A DNA stretch of 62,473 nt. It comes from Beroe ovata (taxonomy: Eukaryota > Ctenophora > Nuda > Beroida > Beroidae). The notes beneath the pieces are model-generated. The model was not told the DNA's origin and did not search any database. It worked only from the letters and a program-made list of their open reading frames with translations. Location: contig CAMPET010000067.1 of NCBI GenBank assembly GCA_946803715.1, positions 84,334 through 146,806 on the forward strand. The letters are read 5' to 3'. This document shows positions 47,936-58,184 of this stretch, one piece after another (within the stretch, counting starts at the first letter, position 1; each line of letters opens with the position of its first letter). The translations under genes and the position numbers were made by a program.

Positions 47936-49543
47936 ATGGGCATTATGACCTTGCTGCCTTCAATGATCGTCATGATCAACCTTGTCCCTCTCACCTCTTC
48001 TTCAAAGTGGAATATTTTATTTGCCAACGCGTTTGGAGGCGGTTCTCATCAGACTGTTTCCGTGTATCTTGCTAACCTACTCTCTTCCCATGGACATAAT
48101 GTGACATACATTTCCACAAACATCCCACGTTCCCTCAGCTCAAATGTGACAAAGTTAGACCTACCGCAGGCAACAAAGACTGCTAATGACCTGTTGGGAA
48201 AGGAAGCGAGGAGGAATATATTTGGCGAAACAATATCATGGAGAGAAGGTCTTGACTTCTTCCTTGAGATGGCAAATTTTTGTGAAAACTTTTTCAATGA
48301 ACCAAATGTTCAGAACCTGATGATGGGGTCAACAGTTCATTTTGACTTGCTTGTCACATTTTCAGTTTTTGACGGTTGTGCGCTTAGTTTGGGCCACTTT
48401 CTTGGCATAAATAATTCAGTGCTCCATGCTCCTGCTCCACAATTAACTCCCTTAAACAGGATTTATCTCGGAATTCCCATTCCTGCCTCAACGTACAAAG
48501 TGGAGGTCATTAAAACTGCTGATTCACGAGATATCAGGAGCTCAGTGTTTTCAAGGGCTGTCCAGTTGGCAAGTAACATTGTCTGTGGCTTCATCCAAGA
48601 CTTGTTGTGGAAGTACAGTGTTGAGAGTGTTGCCTATAAGCATGATCATGCAGGTACCTACCCGGGCTATAAAGCTTTGTACAAGAACACAAGAATGATA
48701 TTTTTGAACACCCATCCTCACCCGCTCATTGATCAAACAGTATCTTGGGGTCCTGGTGTGGTAAGTCTGGGTGGAAGCTTATGTAAACCGCCGAATAATG
48801 AAACACGTATCTCACAAGACCTGCGAGATTTCATAGAGACTTCACCTGGCTATGACGGATTTATTATGATGTCATTTGGTAGCCTGGTTAAGAGGCTGCC
48901 CGACAGCGAAGTAACCCTTTGGTTAGAAGCATTTTCACATTTCCCAACCTACAAAGTGGTGTGGCGTCTAGCTGCAGACCATTTTACAGAGATAAGTCCC
49001 CTACCTAACAATATCAAGGTTTTCGATTGGCTGCCACAGACATGGCTCCTTCATCACCCTAACAATAAGTTGTTTATTACCCATGGAGGGCAGGCTAGCA
49101 AAATGGAGGCCTTCTGCGCTGGAAATGTGCCACTGCTCTTCTCACCAAAATTCGCTGACCAGTTCTCAAATGCACAATATTTTACCGACATGGGACTTGC
49201 TGAACAAGTGATTGCGAGACAAGGAGAAGCTTATAAAGTTGATGAGATTGTATCAAAGATGCGGCTAGCAATGCAAGAGAAGTATGCAAGTAGGATGAAA
49301 CAGGTGTCTGATGAAGTCCAGGGCACAAAACTAACTGATGGTCAGGTCCTGGGCTATCTCCGACTTGCAGTATCCGGTCACTCCCTCCTCCCTGGCTATC
49401 AGCCATGGTGGCAGCTATTCTATCTGGATATTGTCCTCGTCCCTGCTGTGGTCATCTTGATTATCAAAGAGAGATTTTCGGGCTGGGGCGGCCTTTTCGG
49501 ATTGATGTTGACAATGTTTTTATTTGCAGATAAATGTACCTAG
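47936..49543 (+). CDS. UDP-glucuronosyltransferase-like GT1 enzyme, intronless
   Basis: The frame opens at 47822, but the ATG at 47936 (MGIMTLLPSMIVMINLV) starts a clean signal peptide directly before SSKWNILFANAFGGGSHQ; the 38 codons upstream are Cys-rich and unlike a leader. It is about 535 aa. The acceptor half has the catalytic His in GGGSHQ. The donor half has MMSFGSL, the signature FDWLPQTWLLHHPNNKLFITHGG, and FADQF, whose D-Q contacts the UDP-sugar. A C-terminal membrane anchor (YLDIVLVPAVVILII) follows, with further hydrophobic residues to the end, whereas vertebrate UGTs usually end in a short basic tail. Such enzymes conjugate lipophilic compounds to sugars in the ER lumen. It lies antisense among minus-strand candidate channel exons. 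Confidence 0.9.
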   Translation: MGIMTLLPSMIVMINLVPLTSSSKWNILFANAFGGGSHQTVSVYLANLLSSHGHNVTYISTNIPRSLSSNVTKLDLPQATKTANDLLGKEARRNIFGETISWREGLDFFLEMANFCENFFNEPNVQNLMMGSTVHFDLLVTFSVFDGCALSLGHFLGINNSVLHAPAPQLTPLNRIYLGIPIPASTYKVEVIKTADSRDIRSSVFSRAVQLASNIVCGFIQDLLWKYSVESVAYKHDHAGTYPGYKALYKNTRMIFLNTHPHPLIDQTVSWGPGVVSLGGSLCKPPNNETRISQDLRDFIETSPGYDGFIMMSFGSLVKRLPDSEVTLWLEAFSHFPTYKVVWRLAADHFTEISPLPNNIKVFDWLPQTWLLHHPNNKLFITHGGQASKMEAFCAGNVPLLFSPKFADQFSNAQYFTDMGLAEQVIARQGEAYKVDEIVSKMRLAMQEKYASRMKQVSDEVQGTKLTDGQVLGYLRLAVSGHSLLPGYQPWWQLFYLDIVLVPAVVILIIKERFSGWGGLFGLMLTMFLFADKCT

Positions 49544-49679
49544 TTTACTCATGTACAGGGGATCACAGTGACTAGAAATCAACATATTATTATATTTAGC
49601 ATGCGAGTCTAATGTCAATAAGATTTTTCATGGCTAAAACTTTCCTTAGAAGGAATCAGCAAACAAGTAAATCATAATG

Positions 49680-49685
49680 AATAAA
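49680..49685 (+). terminator. AATAAA polyadenylation signal for UGT-like gene
   Basis: AATAAA 137 bases after the UGT stop codon, the first such hexamer downstream. Position is usual for a 3' end signal. Confidence 0.5.
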
Positions 49686-50167
49686 ACAGTCACAACTGAG
49701 CAGTGAAATCAGGGAGTTATACTAATACTATACGCACCAGTCCTATAAATAAAAGCTTTTAGTGAATGACATTTAATAATATGTATCGTAGCATTATATT
49801 GTGGTGTGCACTGGCAAACTAGTGAAGCTTACGATGGTTCTTTGTTGGTTAAAACATGGCAGTGTGGGCATATATTAGAAGGTTAGCCGTATTTCTAGTG
49901 GAAGTGTCACGTGACTAGCGCACCAGGATGAAGTAACACACATGGATACACGTGATGGTGATATAATAATTGGTGGTACCAGTCCCCTTCCTATTATAGT
50001 AGAAGTGACTCTCTAGATACCTAGATAGCGATCACAGGTGTTTGTGCTGGTTCCACATGTTCTGAACAATATGGAGTAGATCTATTGGAGCCATTCCGTT
50101 CCAGGGAGCGATTCTTACACACTTGAATAAAACTGCTATAATTAAAGTAGGTATAAAGGACACTCAC

Positions 50168-50248
50168 CTTCTTTCCATTCCTCTTGCTGATTCGCCTAAT
50201 GAAGGTAATCGTCTGGGCCACACTTGCCATCGTCTGAACACTCGACTT
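50168..50248 (-). CDS. Phase-0 coding exon upstream of channel
   Basis: Acceptor CATTTTAG|, donor AAGAAG|gtgagt, 27 codons, phase 0 at both ends. Reads KSSVQTMASVAQ then TITFIRRISKRNGKK. It follows exon 50447-50375 in phase, and can join the channel's common exon at 33697. Basic amphipathic end; no domain. Confidence 0.6.
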
Positions 50249-50374
50249 CTAAAATGATCTCATTAACTTTTCACAATACAAGTCATGGACGACCCTAAGT
50301 TTCATTCTCAATTTGTTCAACAAAATTTCCAAGGAAAGGATGAAAAATTATAACGTTAAAGCTATAAGTCTTAC

Positions 50375-50447
50375 ATCAGATAGATGATTCCCATTACTGT
50401 CCTCTGGGTGAACTTTCAACTTCTGGTCCAGGGCGGACTTGTTAGCT
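50375..50447 (-). CDS. Shared coding exon accepting phase-2 donors
   Basis: Acceptor CTTTTTCAG| and donor CTGAT|gtaaga. One base completes a split codon, then ANKSALDQKLKVHPEDSNG... SD, ending phase 0. The exons ending at 50802, 52182, 53092 and 56192 all carry phase-2 donors that fit this acceptor (GT|A, AG|A, GG|A, AG|A). Confidence 0.65.
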
Positions 50448-50801
50448 CTGAAAAAGCACTTTGGTTAGGCAATGAAATTGTGATATCATCTATTTTGATA
50501 TCAATCTATTTTGAAAATTTTGTGTACACTGTACTTGAAATATAATTACTCAAACATTGTATGATAGCTAGATGACCATATGAACCACATACCCATTACC
50601 CATGGTTACATAATCATGATTCAACACAGTGATTCAATGAAAAGTGGTTCAAAAAATTTGGCGGGTGAATTAATTCGAAGATTCTATCATTTTGAGATAT
50701 CAGCATTCGTTAGAATTCAAACCAGTCAATGAATTGTCTACCGAAGAAGGTATGGGTTAGGGTGGGTAGGTTCCTCTATTCATGTCCCGTTACCCACTCA
50801 C

Positions 50802-51463
50802 ACAGTATTTAGGAGGACCTTGGTTGCCGCAAATTTGAACCTGTTCCCAAAACCTTGTGACACTTTTTCTGGTGTGCTATCGACACCATTGGGTATGGCT
50901 GCCTTGTTCTCGTCTTCTGGAGATGGATTATCTTTTTCCTTTTCATCTGACATATTCGGGGGTAATTTCCTTCTCTCAAACAAGGCAGATGGAGCAGGAG
51001 GTTGTTGCGAAGACGGAATTTTGATTTTTGTTGGTTCTATGACAGCAGCTTCATTACTTATTACAGTGGATGGGTCCATGTCTTCATTTCCGCTATCTCC
51101 TTCAACATCTATGACAGTATGGGCAGGAGGAGGGTCAGGGGTGGGTGGGCAAGAGGGTACTATTGGGACTGTCCTTATTTTCTTTCTCTTGGACTTTCTC
51201 TTTCTTACTGACCGACGTTTGGCGCTTGCCTGCCTCACGATATTACTGTCTTGACTGTTTGGTGACTCGTTTTCTGTATTTGATGTATCTTTAATATCTT
51301 CTTCTCCAGCTGTGTCATTGTCGTCTTGTTTTGATTCCCTAGTCTCAGGTATGATCCGTCTCGGGGCCATGGGTAGGAATGGTGGTGGTTTGAGAGTTGT
51401 GCGACGGTTTTTTGGCAAAGGAGGCAACTTCCTTCCATCACTGGCGGGTGCTGCATGATTCAT
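50802..51463 (-). CDS. Coding exon, charged and disordered, own ATG
   Basis: ATG at 51463 (MNHAAPASDGRKL) directly after a strong acceptor-like TTTCGTTTCGTCAG, so it either starts translation after a 5' UTR intron or follows a phase-0 exon. 220 codons plus 2 nt; donor ACTGT|gtgagt, phase 2. It contains a basic cluster (KRRSVRKRKSKRKK), acidic Asp/Glu stretches and Pro runs, and ends GNRFKFAATKVLLNT. No known domain; a nuclear-localisation-like cluster is visible. Being phase 2, it cannot be preceded by the phase-2 exon at 52182. Confidence 0.6.
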
Positions 51464-52181
51464 CTGACGAAACGAAATAGTTGCAACTCATTAACAGAAA
51501 AACGCAGATTTCCAAGTGAAAGCGATTATGTAGATCATTCCATTGGTAGCTATGGAGACTGCCCATAGTGATGGATGAAACGAGGTAAACGATTTCTATA
51601 ACCAATGTATCCTAATCTTTCAACGATTGATATTCAGTGCATATTATTCTATGTGCTTCGTCAGGCCCCTCAATGGCAGTGATGGCATACATAGGTGGCA
51701 CTCAACATAACGTGTTTTTTGAGCTCGAGAATGCAACTTCCTTTATCGAATTACTATGGCCATTGGTCACTGTACAATAGATTCTTCCTCATTCGTGATG
51801 CGATATAGTAATATGAGAGGACTCTATGGGAAGACCAATATGTAAAGCGAGGACTGTAACCTATTGCAGGTCATTTTGCTTGTATTTTATGTTGAAATAA
51901 GTGATATACCTCATGATTCCATCACTTTCAATTGCATTTTATCGTCGACCAGAACAAGGGGACATGTAAAATTTCGGAGCCACTTACTTGTTTGACGTGG
52001 ATAATCAACTTTTTCCTTGAACGGCATGGGTTTTGAAGGTCATTATGTATCTTTCCGACATATATTATGCGAATTTCAGGTTGTTATTTTTGCAGGTATA
52101 TTTGCTTAATGACATGATTGTATGTAGAATGTTCTGGTTGGAAAAAATCTCTCTTGCCCATTATGTATGATCTCTAAATAC

Positions 52182-52651
52182 CTGTTACAAATTGAAGTAG
52201 GGGAGGATACTGTAACATCTGGTCCAGACTCTTTGATAAAGCCAACATAGTCATGTTTCAATATATCTGGCACTTGGCCAGTGTTGAGTAGTGGTAGATT
52301 GACTGAAGATGATCTTCTCAAAGATCCGGTGAAGCTCTCTCTTTTAGGGGGACACAACAGGAGAGTGTCCGATATGAGGGCTTTATTTTCCTTGTGTGAA
52401 ATGGCAGGAGGCAGCATCTGGATCCCAAGATCCAATCCAATTAGATGATACATCTTTGATGGATCTTCGTCAAGAAGATGATCTGTGTTGATATTGGTAT
52501 GTAATTCATCAACATTCATCCATGACATCAACTCTCCATCAAGTTCACAGGGAACTGCTGTTTCAGAAACTTTTATTGGTGTATCCCGCAACTCAGTTTC
52601 AACAATGATATCTGACAGATCAGCGACTTCTGAATGACCGACCTTGAGCAT
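52182..52651 (-). CDS. Coding exon with own ATG, phase-2 donor
   Basis: ATG at 52651 (MLKVGHSEVADLSDII) six bases after an acceptor-like CGTCTCTTAG. 156 codons plus 2 nt, donor AACAG|gtattt. Acidic, with an RRSSSVNL kinase-type site. No recognised domain. Its phase fits exon 50447 and not exon 51463. Confidence 0.5.
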
Positions 52652-53091
52652 CTTTAGCTAAGAGACGCTTAGAAAACTGCAGCTTTTGAAACTAACGCTT
52701 ATGACAAATAACCTAAATACAGATTTGGAATAAAATATTCAATATTGTGTGTTGAAAGTGACAGCTAATGTACGTCAGCTGTCAGACACTTTCTATAGAC
52801 AGCTGTATGATACCGGATGAATTCACGTAGTGTGGCAAAGTTGTTAATGACTATTGTGTAATGCATTAGCTATAACCTAACCATAATAGTGATGCGGTAT
52901 AGCTTCATGGTTAATCGAGGTCAGGCAGGTTGAATAGTTGGGCATACAAGAGCTATGTGCAGCTCATATAAGAATTGATACACTCATTTGACAATAGGAT
53001 TTGACAGGCAGTGTTCATATCTGTATTCTATACTACATTACTACATAGGCTATCCATGAGATGAAACGTTGAAGTAAAATATGATACTCAC

Positions 53092-53486
53092 CCTAAAAAC
53101 CACTTCTGGAAGATCTTGTGGGTTACTGCTTTTCCTTTGGTGTCCCTATGCACATCGCTTAATTGGTGGACATCCACTGCCGATTGTACTGGCTGAATGT
53201 CTATGAGAGGGATGCTAGACACCTGGTCACCCTCTACTACCTCCCAGTCTCTAGCACTCTTATCCCTCCACGATCTGCTCCCAGCTCCCTGCTCCTTGCC
53301 CCTCTCCCACGTGTCTTCTGTGACAATGAACCTCTGCAGATCATCCTCCTCATCCCCCGATATGAGAACATCATGGACCACCGGTAAACTGTACCCCTCC
53401 CGGAAATCTAGTATCTCGTCAGCTGACACGTTCGATATCCGAACAGTTTGAAGACGAGGTACTGACATGCTGCTGAGATCTGTCAT
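53092..53486 (-). CDS. Coding exon with phase-2 donor (53 kb)
   Basis: Frame from ATG 53486 (MTDLSSMSVPRLQTV) or from a nearby acceptor, to donor TTAGG|gtgagt. About 131 codons, acidic, ending KAVTHKIFQKWFLG. No domain seen. A splice from exon 56192 would need a weak acceptor inside the first codons, so a separate start is favoured. Confidence 0.5.
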
Positions 53487-55116
53487 ACTCCGATCATGGA
53501 CTTTGGTATTTGCTGAGCAGAAACTTACTAAAATTCTGGCTAATGCAGCAGCTGGTAAGAAAATAATAACGGGATATAGAAATCCCAGAGGGTATAGGAA
53601 GCTAGGAAGTAAATATCAAGGCACAAGGCTGTTAAATCTGTTATAGTATTGATGAGACTTCCCAGCCATTTCTAATGAGTTGTTGTACAAGGTAAATTCG
53701 ATGATTTCTCTGTTTCTATTTTGGTCACAGAAGTATTATACTGAAAAGGTAAGAAACCTACCAATAAAACCATACAGCGACAAAAAGGCAGCAACTATGA
53801 AGGCGAAATCGATTTTTTTTCTTTCACTTTACTGATTAACAGTTTTACATGGACCCACTCAACCTTATTAAAACGGTAAGTCTTCGAGGCTCGATTCGTT
53901 CTACTAGTACTAGTATAACGTATGCTATAGATCTCAATCAAATCAAATATAATTTTAGCTGGTAGGGTAACAATTTGGTAACAATATGACAATAAGCAAA
54001 CTATGGGCACTGGGCAGAACCTATACTGGAGTGCAACTCCAAAATCATCATGATACCTACCTATGTCCTTTTCAAGCTATATATGCGGTTTATAAGTGTG
54101 TCACGAAAAACATGTTGCACTGAACACCTCTTTCATCTACAATATGAATAGAATATGTATGTTTCACTGTATAAATTAACCGGTTTTGGCTTGATTCGTC
54201 GTTACACACAATACACGCCCCACAATCCTATTGTTTGATACATACATAGAATATAGATCACTCTTTCTACAGGAGGTTTCATCACGGTGATATGCAATGC
54301 AATTACACTTATTGGTTCAAATACCAGTAACATCATAACCCTAAAGAATGGGGCAGATTTAATATCGGACAATATCTCAAATTGTGTGAAATCGCCAACT
54401 AATCAAATTTGTTGTTACCAACAATCTTCTATATAGTGGAAGCTGCATCCATATGCTCCCTCAACTATGTTTGCTGCTGGCTCCAAACTTTGGAGTCAAA
54501 AGTCTAGACAAAACATCCTAGTGACGGTCGAACAACAAAAAGACACAGCTTATTAGGTAACAAGCCCAAACAGTTGCTAGCCATGATGTTCACAGGAAAA
54601 ATCGTGGAATTCACACCTTGAAAATAAGCTTCACTTTGGAAAAAATTACCGTCTCTCAGAAACATGAAACTAGGAAAAAGATGCTAAGATATTATGATCG
54701 TTCTTATACTATATGGAATAGTCACATTATCACAAAGTTTACGTTGCAGTAAGGCCGATGTCGTGAGTGTCAGTGTTGAGTAGGGACGATCATGGTAATT
54801 ATGCCTTGCTTATTAATGAATGAAACCTATTTCAGGATTGAACCCATGTCATTTGATTGAATTCATCTTGATATTGATTGTGGTGAGAATTATTCGATAT
54901 TTTTTCACTATAGCATACCACAAATCTTCGCATTAATCGCGCACGAATTACGCCTGGCAGACTACACAAATCGCTCTGGGCATTTTCGTTTTTTAGTAAA
55001 AGATATGCGAATATCTGAATTGCAGCTCAACACCTCGTCATGGAGGCAGTCTTGAAATCATGCTTCATGTATATATTCATACATGAGCATATGATCGAAG
55101 CATTAAACTCAAATGT

Positions 55117-55148
55117 CTACCAGGAGCTTTATTAAAAGCTCCTGGTAG
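55117..55148. repeat. Perfect short hairpin
   Basis: CTACCAGGAGCTTT pairs with AAAGCTCCTGGTAG, a 14-bp perfect stem with a 4-base loop. Confidence 0.85.
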
Positions 55149-55332
55149 CTGCTATAGTCTGATTCAGGATTTATAGCGTGATAGCACTCTCGTCCTTGGC
55201 TGATGTATCCATCACATATATTGTACCTTACTAGGACGCTACTGAAACAAAGTGCGAGACTATACAATGGGCATTGGGCAATCTAGTATAATAGTTACCC
55301 ACTTAAACCCCATAGCCAAATGTCGAACATTG

Positions 55333-55359
55333 ATATAAGCAGCTGCTAGCTGCTTATAT
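55333..55359. repeat. Perfect short hairpin
   Basis: ATATAAGCAGCT pairs with AGCTGCTTATAT, a 12-bp perfect stem with a 3-base loop. Confidence 0.85.
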
Positions 55360-55816
55360 AGACGTGATGAGTCTCATATGTGCAGTTCACCTGCGGCCTA
55401 TATGATATGTAATATACATGCTGTCGATTGATCGGATAACTATAATACCCCTATAATAGTTTATGCATGCAGTTCTAGGTCGACAGTTTGAAATGTAGAT
55501 TATGCATGACATACAGCAGTGCGTTTGCATTGTTCTATGGGGTTTGGCGAGGGGTAGGATATGTATATTGCCCAATTAATTATGCTTTGTCATTTACAGC
55601 ACAGAAATATGAGTAAGTCTGATTATGGTCTAGTCTAGTGTCATGGTAATAAAACCAATATTCAATCGGTTTATATGCCAATGATAATTCCATACACATA
55701 AAAGGGTACCTCTATTACTAAGTTATGATCCAGAGCATGATGAGCATGCTCAAAGGGTTGTAGGACTATAGGTATAGCTAAAACTTCGTGCAGCCGATGT
55801 CATACATACTTGGTCT

Positions 55817-56130
55817 TAGCTATATTGTCCGTTAGCTATATAGTCCGGATTGAGGACTAAATAGCTTAATCTGACTTCCCCTTCCCCAATTTCCCTATAA
55901 GCGATGGGAAATGCCTTTGATAATTTTTCCTCCCATCTAACTTGCCCTTACCCTAGCGGCCTGGCCTTAACTGTAACCCCTGCCCTTACCCTAACCCTAA
56001 CAGTATTAATAAAGCAAGGTACTGGGAAGTTTTAGCTATTAAGTCCGATTCGCGGACGATATAGCTAAACCGAAATTAGGCCACTTTCATGGTGTTAGCT
56101 ACATAGTCCGTTAGCTATAGTCCGTACACC
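55817..56130. mobile_element. Inverted-repeat element, TTAGCTATATAGTCCG motif
   Basis: The motif GTTAGCTATATAGTCCG occurs repeatedly near both ends and in reverse (GGACTAAATAGCTTA; CGGACGATATAGCTAA). The centre carries C-rich runs including CCCTAACCCTAAC. No coding frame. MITE-like or a composite of older insertions. Confidence 0.55.
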
Positions 56131-56191
56131 TGCTCAAAGATGCCTAAACCGAAGTCAAACGTATTGATGCATTTTACCACTGGAATCTTAC

Positions 56192-56788
56192 CTGAAGAAG
56201 TTGATCAGTTTCGTATAAGAGGATTTGTTGACCTCATCACCAGTTGCATCATCACTTGTGCCGACCCCAATTTCCACTGTTGCTGATGAAGGGCACCGTG
56301 AAACAGACTTCTCTACCACTGGTTCCACATCCTCAATATCCTCATCAACGATAACACTGAATGTGAACTGGGACTGATCAGTATCCACAACTTGGAATGT
56401 TTCGCTTTTCTTCCGTTTCAGGGACTCGGCAGGTCTTCGCCTCCCCGTTTGTATAGGAGTCCTGATCCTACGGGGAGTTACTCGTCCCTCTACTTCCACC
56501 CGTGGGCTTGGTGTTTGTCTTTCTTCCCCAACTCGAGAGGTCTGGGGCATATGTCGGATGGGAGTAGGGGTGAAGTGGTATCTATCACCATCCAAGCTGT
56601 ACCCCCTACAGCTGCTCCCAACTCCACTTCCAGCAGCAGCACCTGCACTATCCATCTCTTCATTATAATGATCCTCCATCGCTGTAGATCCTCTTCTGAC
56701 CTTGGATATCTTGTGATAATCGGGCGGGGCTGGTTCGATGTTGATAACTTTCGGTCCACCACGAGATGGAATCCTCCCAGGATCCATT
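56192..56788 (-). CDS. Coding exon, 199 codons, phase 2 to 2
   Basis: Acceptor TCTGTCAACTAG| then A ATG GAT CCT; donor TTCAG|gtaaga. The first base completes AG|A from exon 57387, giving R-MDPGRIPSRGG. Pro/Arg-rich with a SLKRKKSETF site and an acidic stretch (VDEDIEDVEPVVEKS), ending KSSYTKLINFFR. That end echoes [13 protein letters not shown] at the start of the channel's common exon. No domain recognised. Confidence 0.65.
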
Positions 56789-57386
56789 CTAGTTGACAGA
56801 ATAGCGGGAGCTAGGGGTGGAGTTGAGACGACGAGCACTCATACACATACACAACCATGATCATACAAGAAAATGAAACTGTCGAGAAATGCATCGAATT
56901 GTTGTTAAAAAGCCTGCATGTCACCAGAATGTTATTCTCACTAAACGGAATATACTGAGATGGATAATCGGAATTTTAAAGGAGATATATTTGACATGAT
57001 CCGAATATATCATGTGTGTATATTTATATCTCTATGTATTTGAACTGGTAAAGTTAATGAGCGTTACTAATAATGACTATTACCGTATATCGGGATATTA
57101 TGTTGTTATTAATAGCTCAGAATCTCCAGTAAGGAGTTAGTTGTAGTTGTAAATATCCCAGTAATTGCTGAGTAGAATAGTTGCCCTTCTAAGCTTCTGG
57201 ATTGTAATTTACCCTCGAGCTCGAGGCCATCGCACGATATCGAATTTTGTAGTTCAACAAAAATTTCTAGCTTAACAAGGCTCTAGCTATTTTATTTGAA
57301 GACTGATACCTACGGAAATATTGGCGTAGAGAGAGGTTTACAAGTGACCCATGACTCTCTAACATCCATCTGATCTGATATCTCAC

Positions 57387-57542
57387 CTTCCCTTTTTCTT
57401 GGAACTCCTGGTTTTTTGACTTCCTTCCTCTGTGCTGGCTCCTTCTTGTTGCTCTACAGTATCCAGAGTGTCTGCACTGTCTGGAGTAGAACTGATCTCT
57501 GGTTCCAGCACTTCCGGTATGACAAGTTCCACGTCCAATGAT
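57387..57542 (-). CDS. Acidic coding exon, phase 2 to 2
   Basis: Acceptor GGAGCAG| (weak tract), donor GGAAG|gtgaga, 156 nt. Reads SLDVELVIPEVLEPEISS... TVEQQEGAST... SSKKKG. Joins in frame to the exons on both sides. Confidence 0.6.
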
Positions 57543-57944
57543 CTGCTCCAATGTAATGATTGAATGAAATTGTCTAGGTCATGACTAGGCTATACTAGGT
57601 CATGATTTCATGCATTTGCCAACTTTACCGCAATAGTTGTACCTATGTACTCACTCAAATGGTCCATTTCTCCTTCCCGATTGGTAGTTTTCGAACATCC
57701 GGTCCATGGGGACTCGATCTGATAGCGCTGGGAGAACACTACCTCTGGCTCTCATCTCCAGAATACCTGCTATTCGATCTTCCTTTTCTTTGTGACTTTT
57801 TTGGATTCAGTTTTCCCACACCTTCATATCGCACATGCTGCTATTTTGTAGAATATGTGTCATTGTCGATAACGTTTGATTGAAATACCATATTTTATCT
57901 GCTAACATCGGTCGTAAACGAGAAGTATAGTGCCAGTTGGTGAG

Positions 57945-58065
57945 TGAATGAGTGAGTGACTGAGTGACTGAGAAAATGAATGGATGAATTAGTGAGTGAG
58001 TGAGTGAGTGAGTGAGTGAGTGAGTGAGTGAGTGAGTGAGTGAGTGAGTGAATGAGTGAGTGATC
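57945..58065. repeat. (GAGT)n tetranucleotide repeat
   Basis: Long GTGAGTGAG run inside an intron of the upstream exon chain. Confidence 0.95.
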
Positions 58066-58112
58066 GAAACATTGTTCACAGAACCCTGCAATCTGTCCTT
58101 CACTATATTTAC

Positions 58113-58184
58113 CTCACTTCACCCCACTTTGCATCATTAACAGAGATGATTGACAAATCATCTTGAGATACAGTTTCCTGATCA
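58113..58184 (-). CDS. Small coding exon, phase 2 to 2
   Basis: Acceptor GTTTTTCAG|, donor GTGAG|gtaaat, 72 nt; reads DQETVSQDDLSIISVND then AKWGEV. Phase fits the chain 61105 to 57542. Confidence 0.6.

Larger units (their letters stand above)
53487..56191. other. Gene-free stretch with hairpins and inverted repeats
   Basis: Two near-perfect hairpins (55117-55148 and 55333-55359) and a repeat built on TTAGCTATATAGTCCG (55817-56130). No exon supported. Confidence 0.6.

Noticed and set aside
57660-57840. Possible minus exon reading HVRYEGVGKLNPKKS
   Set aside because: Acceptor and donor exist, but its phase does not fit the phase-2 chain on either side; left uncalled.
57945-58065. (GAGT)n as a possible CRISPR-like or regulatory array
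   Set aside because: Simple tetranucleotide repeat without spacers, in eukaryotic intronic DNA.
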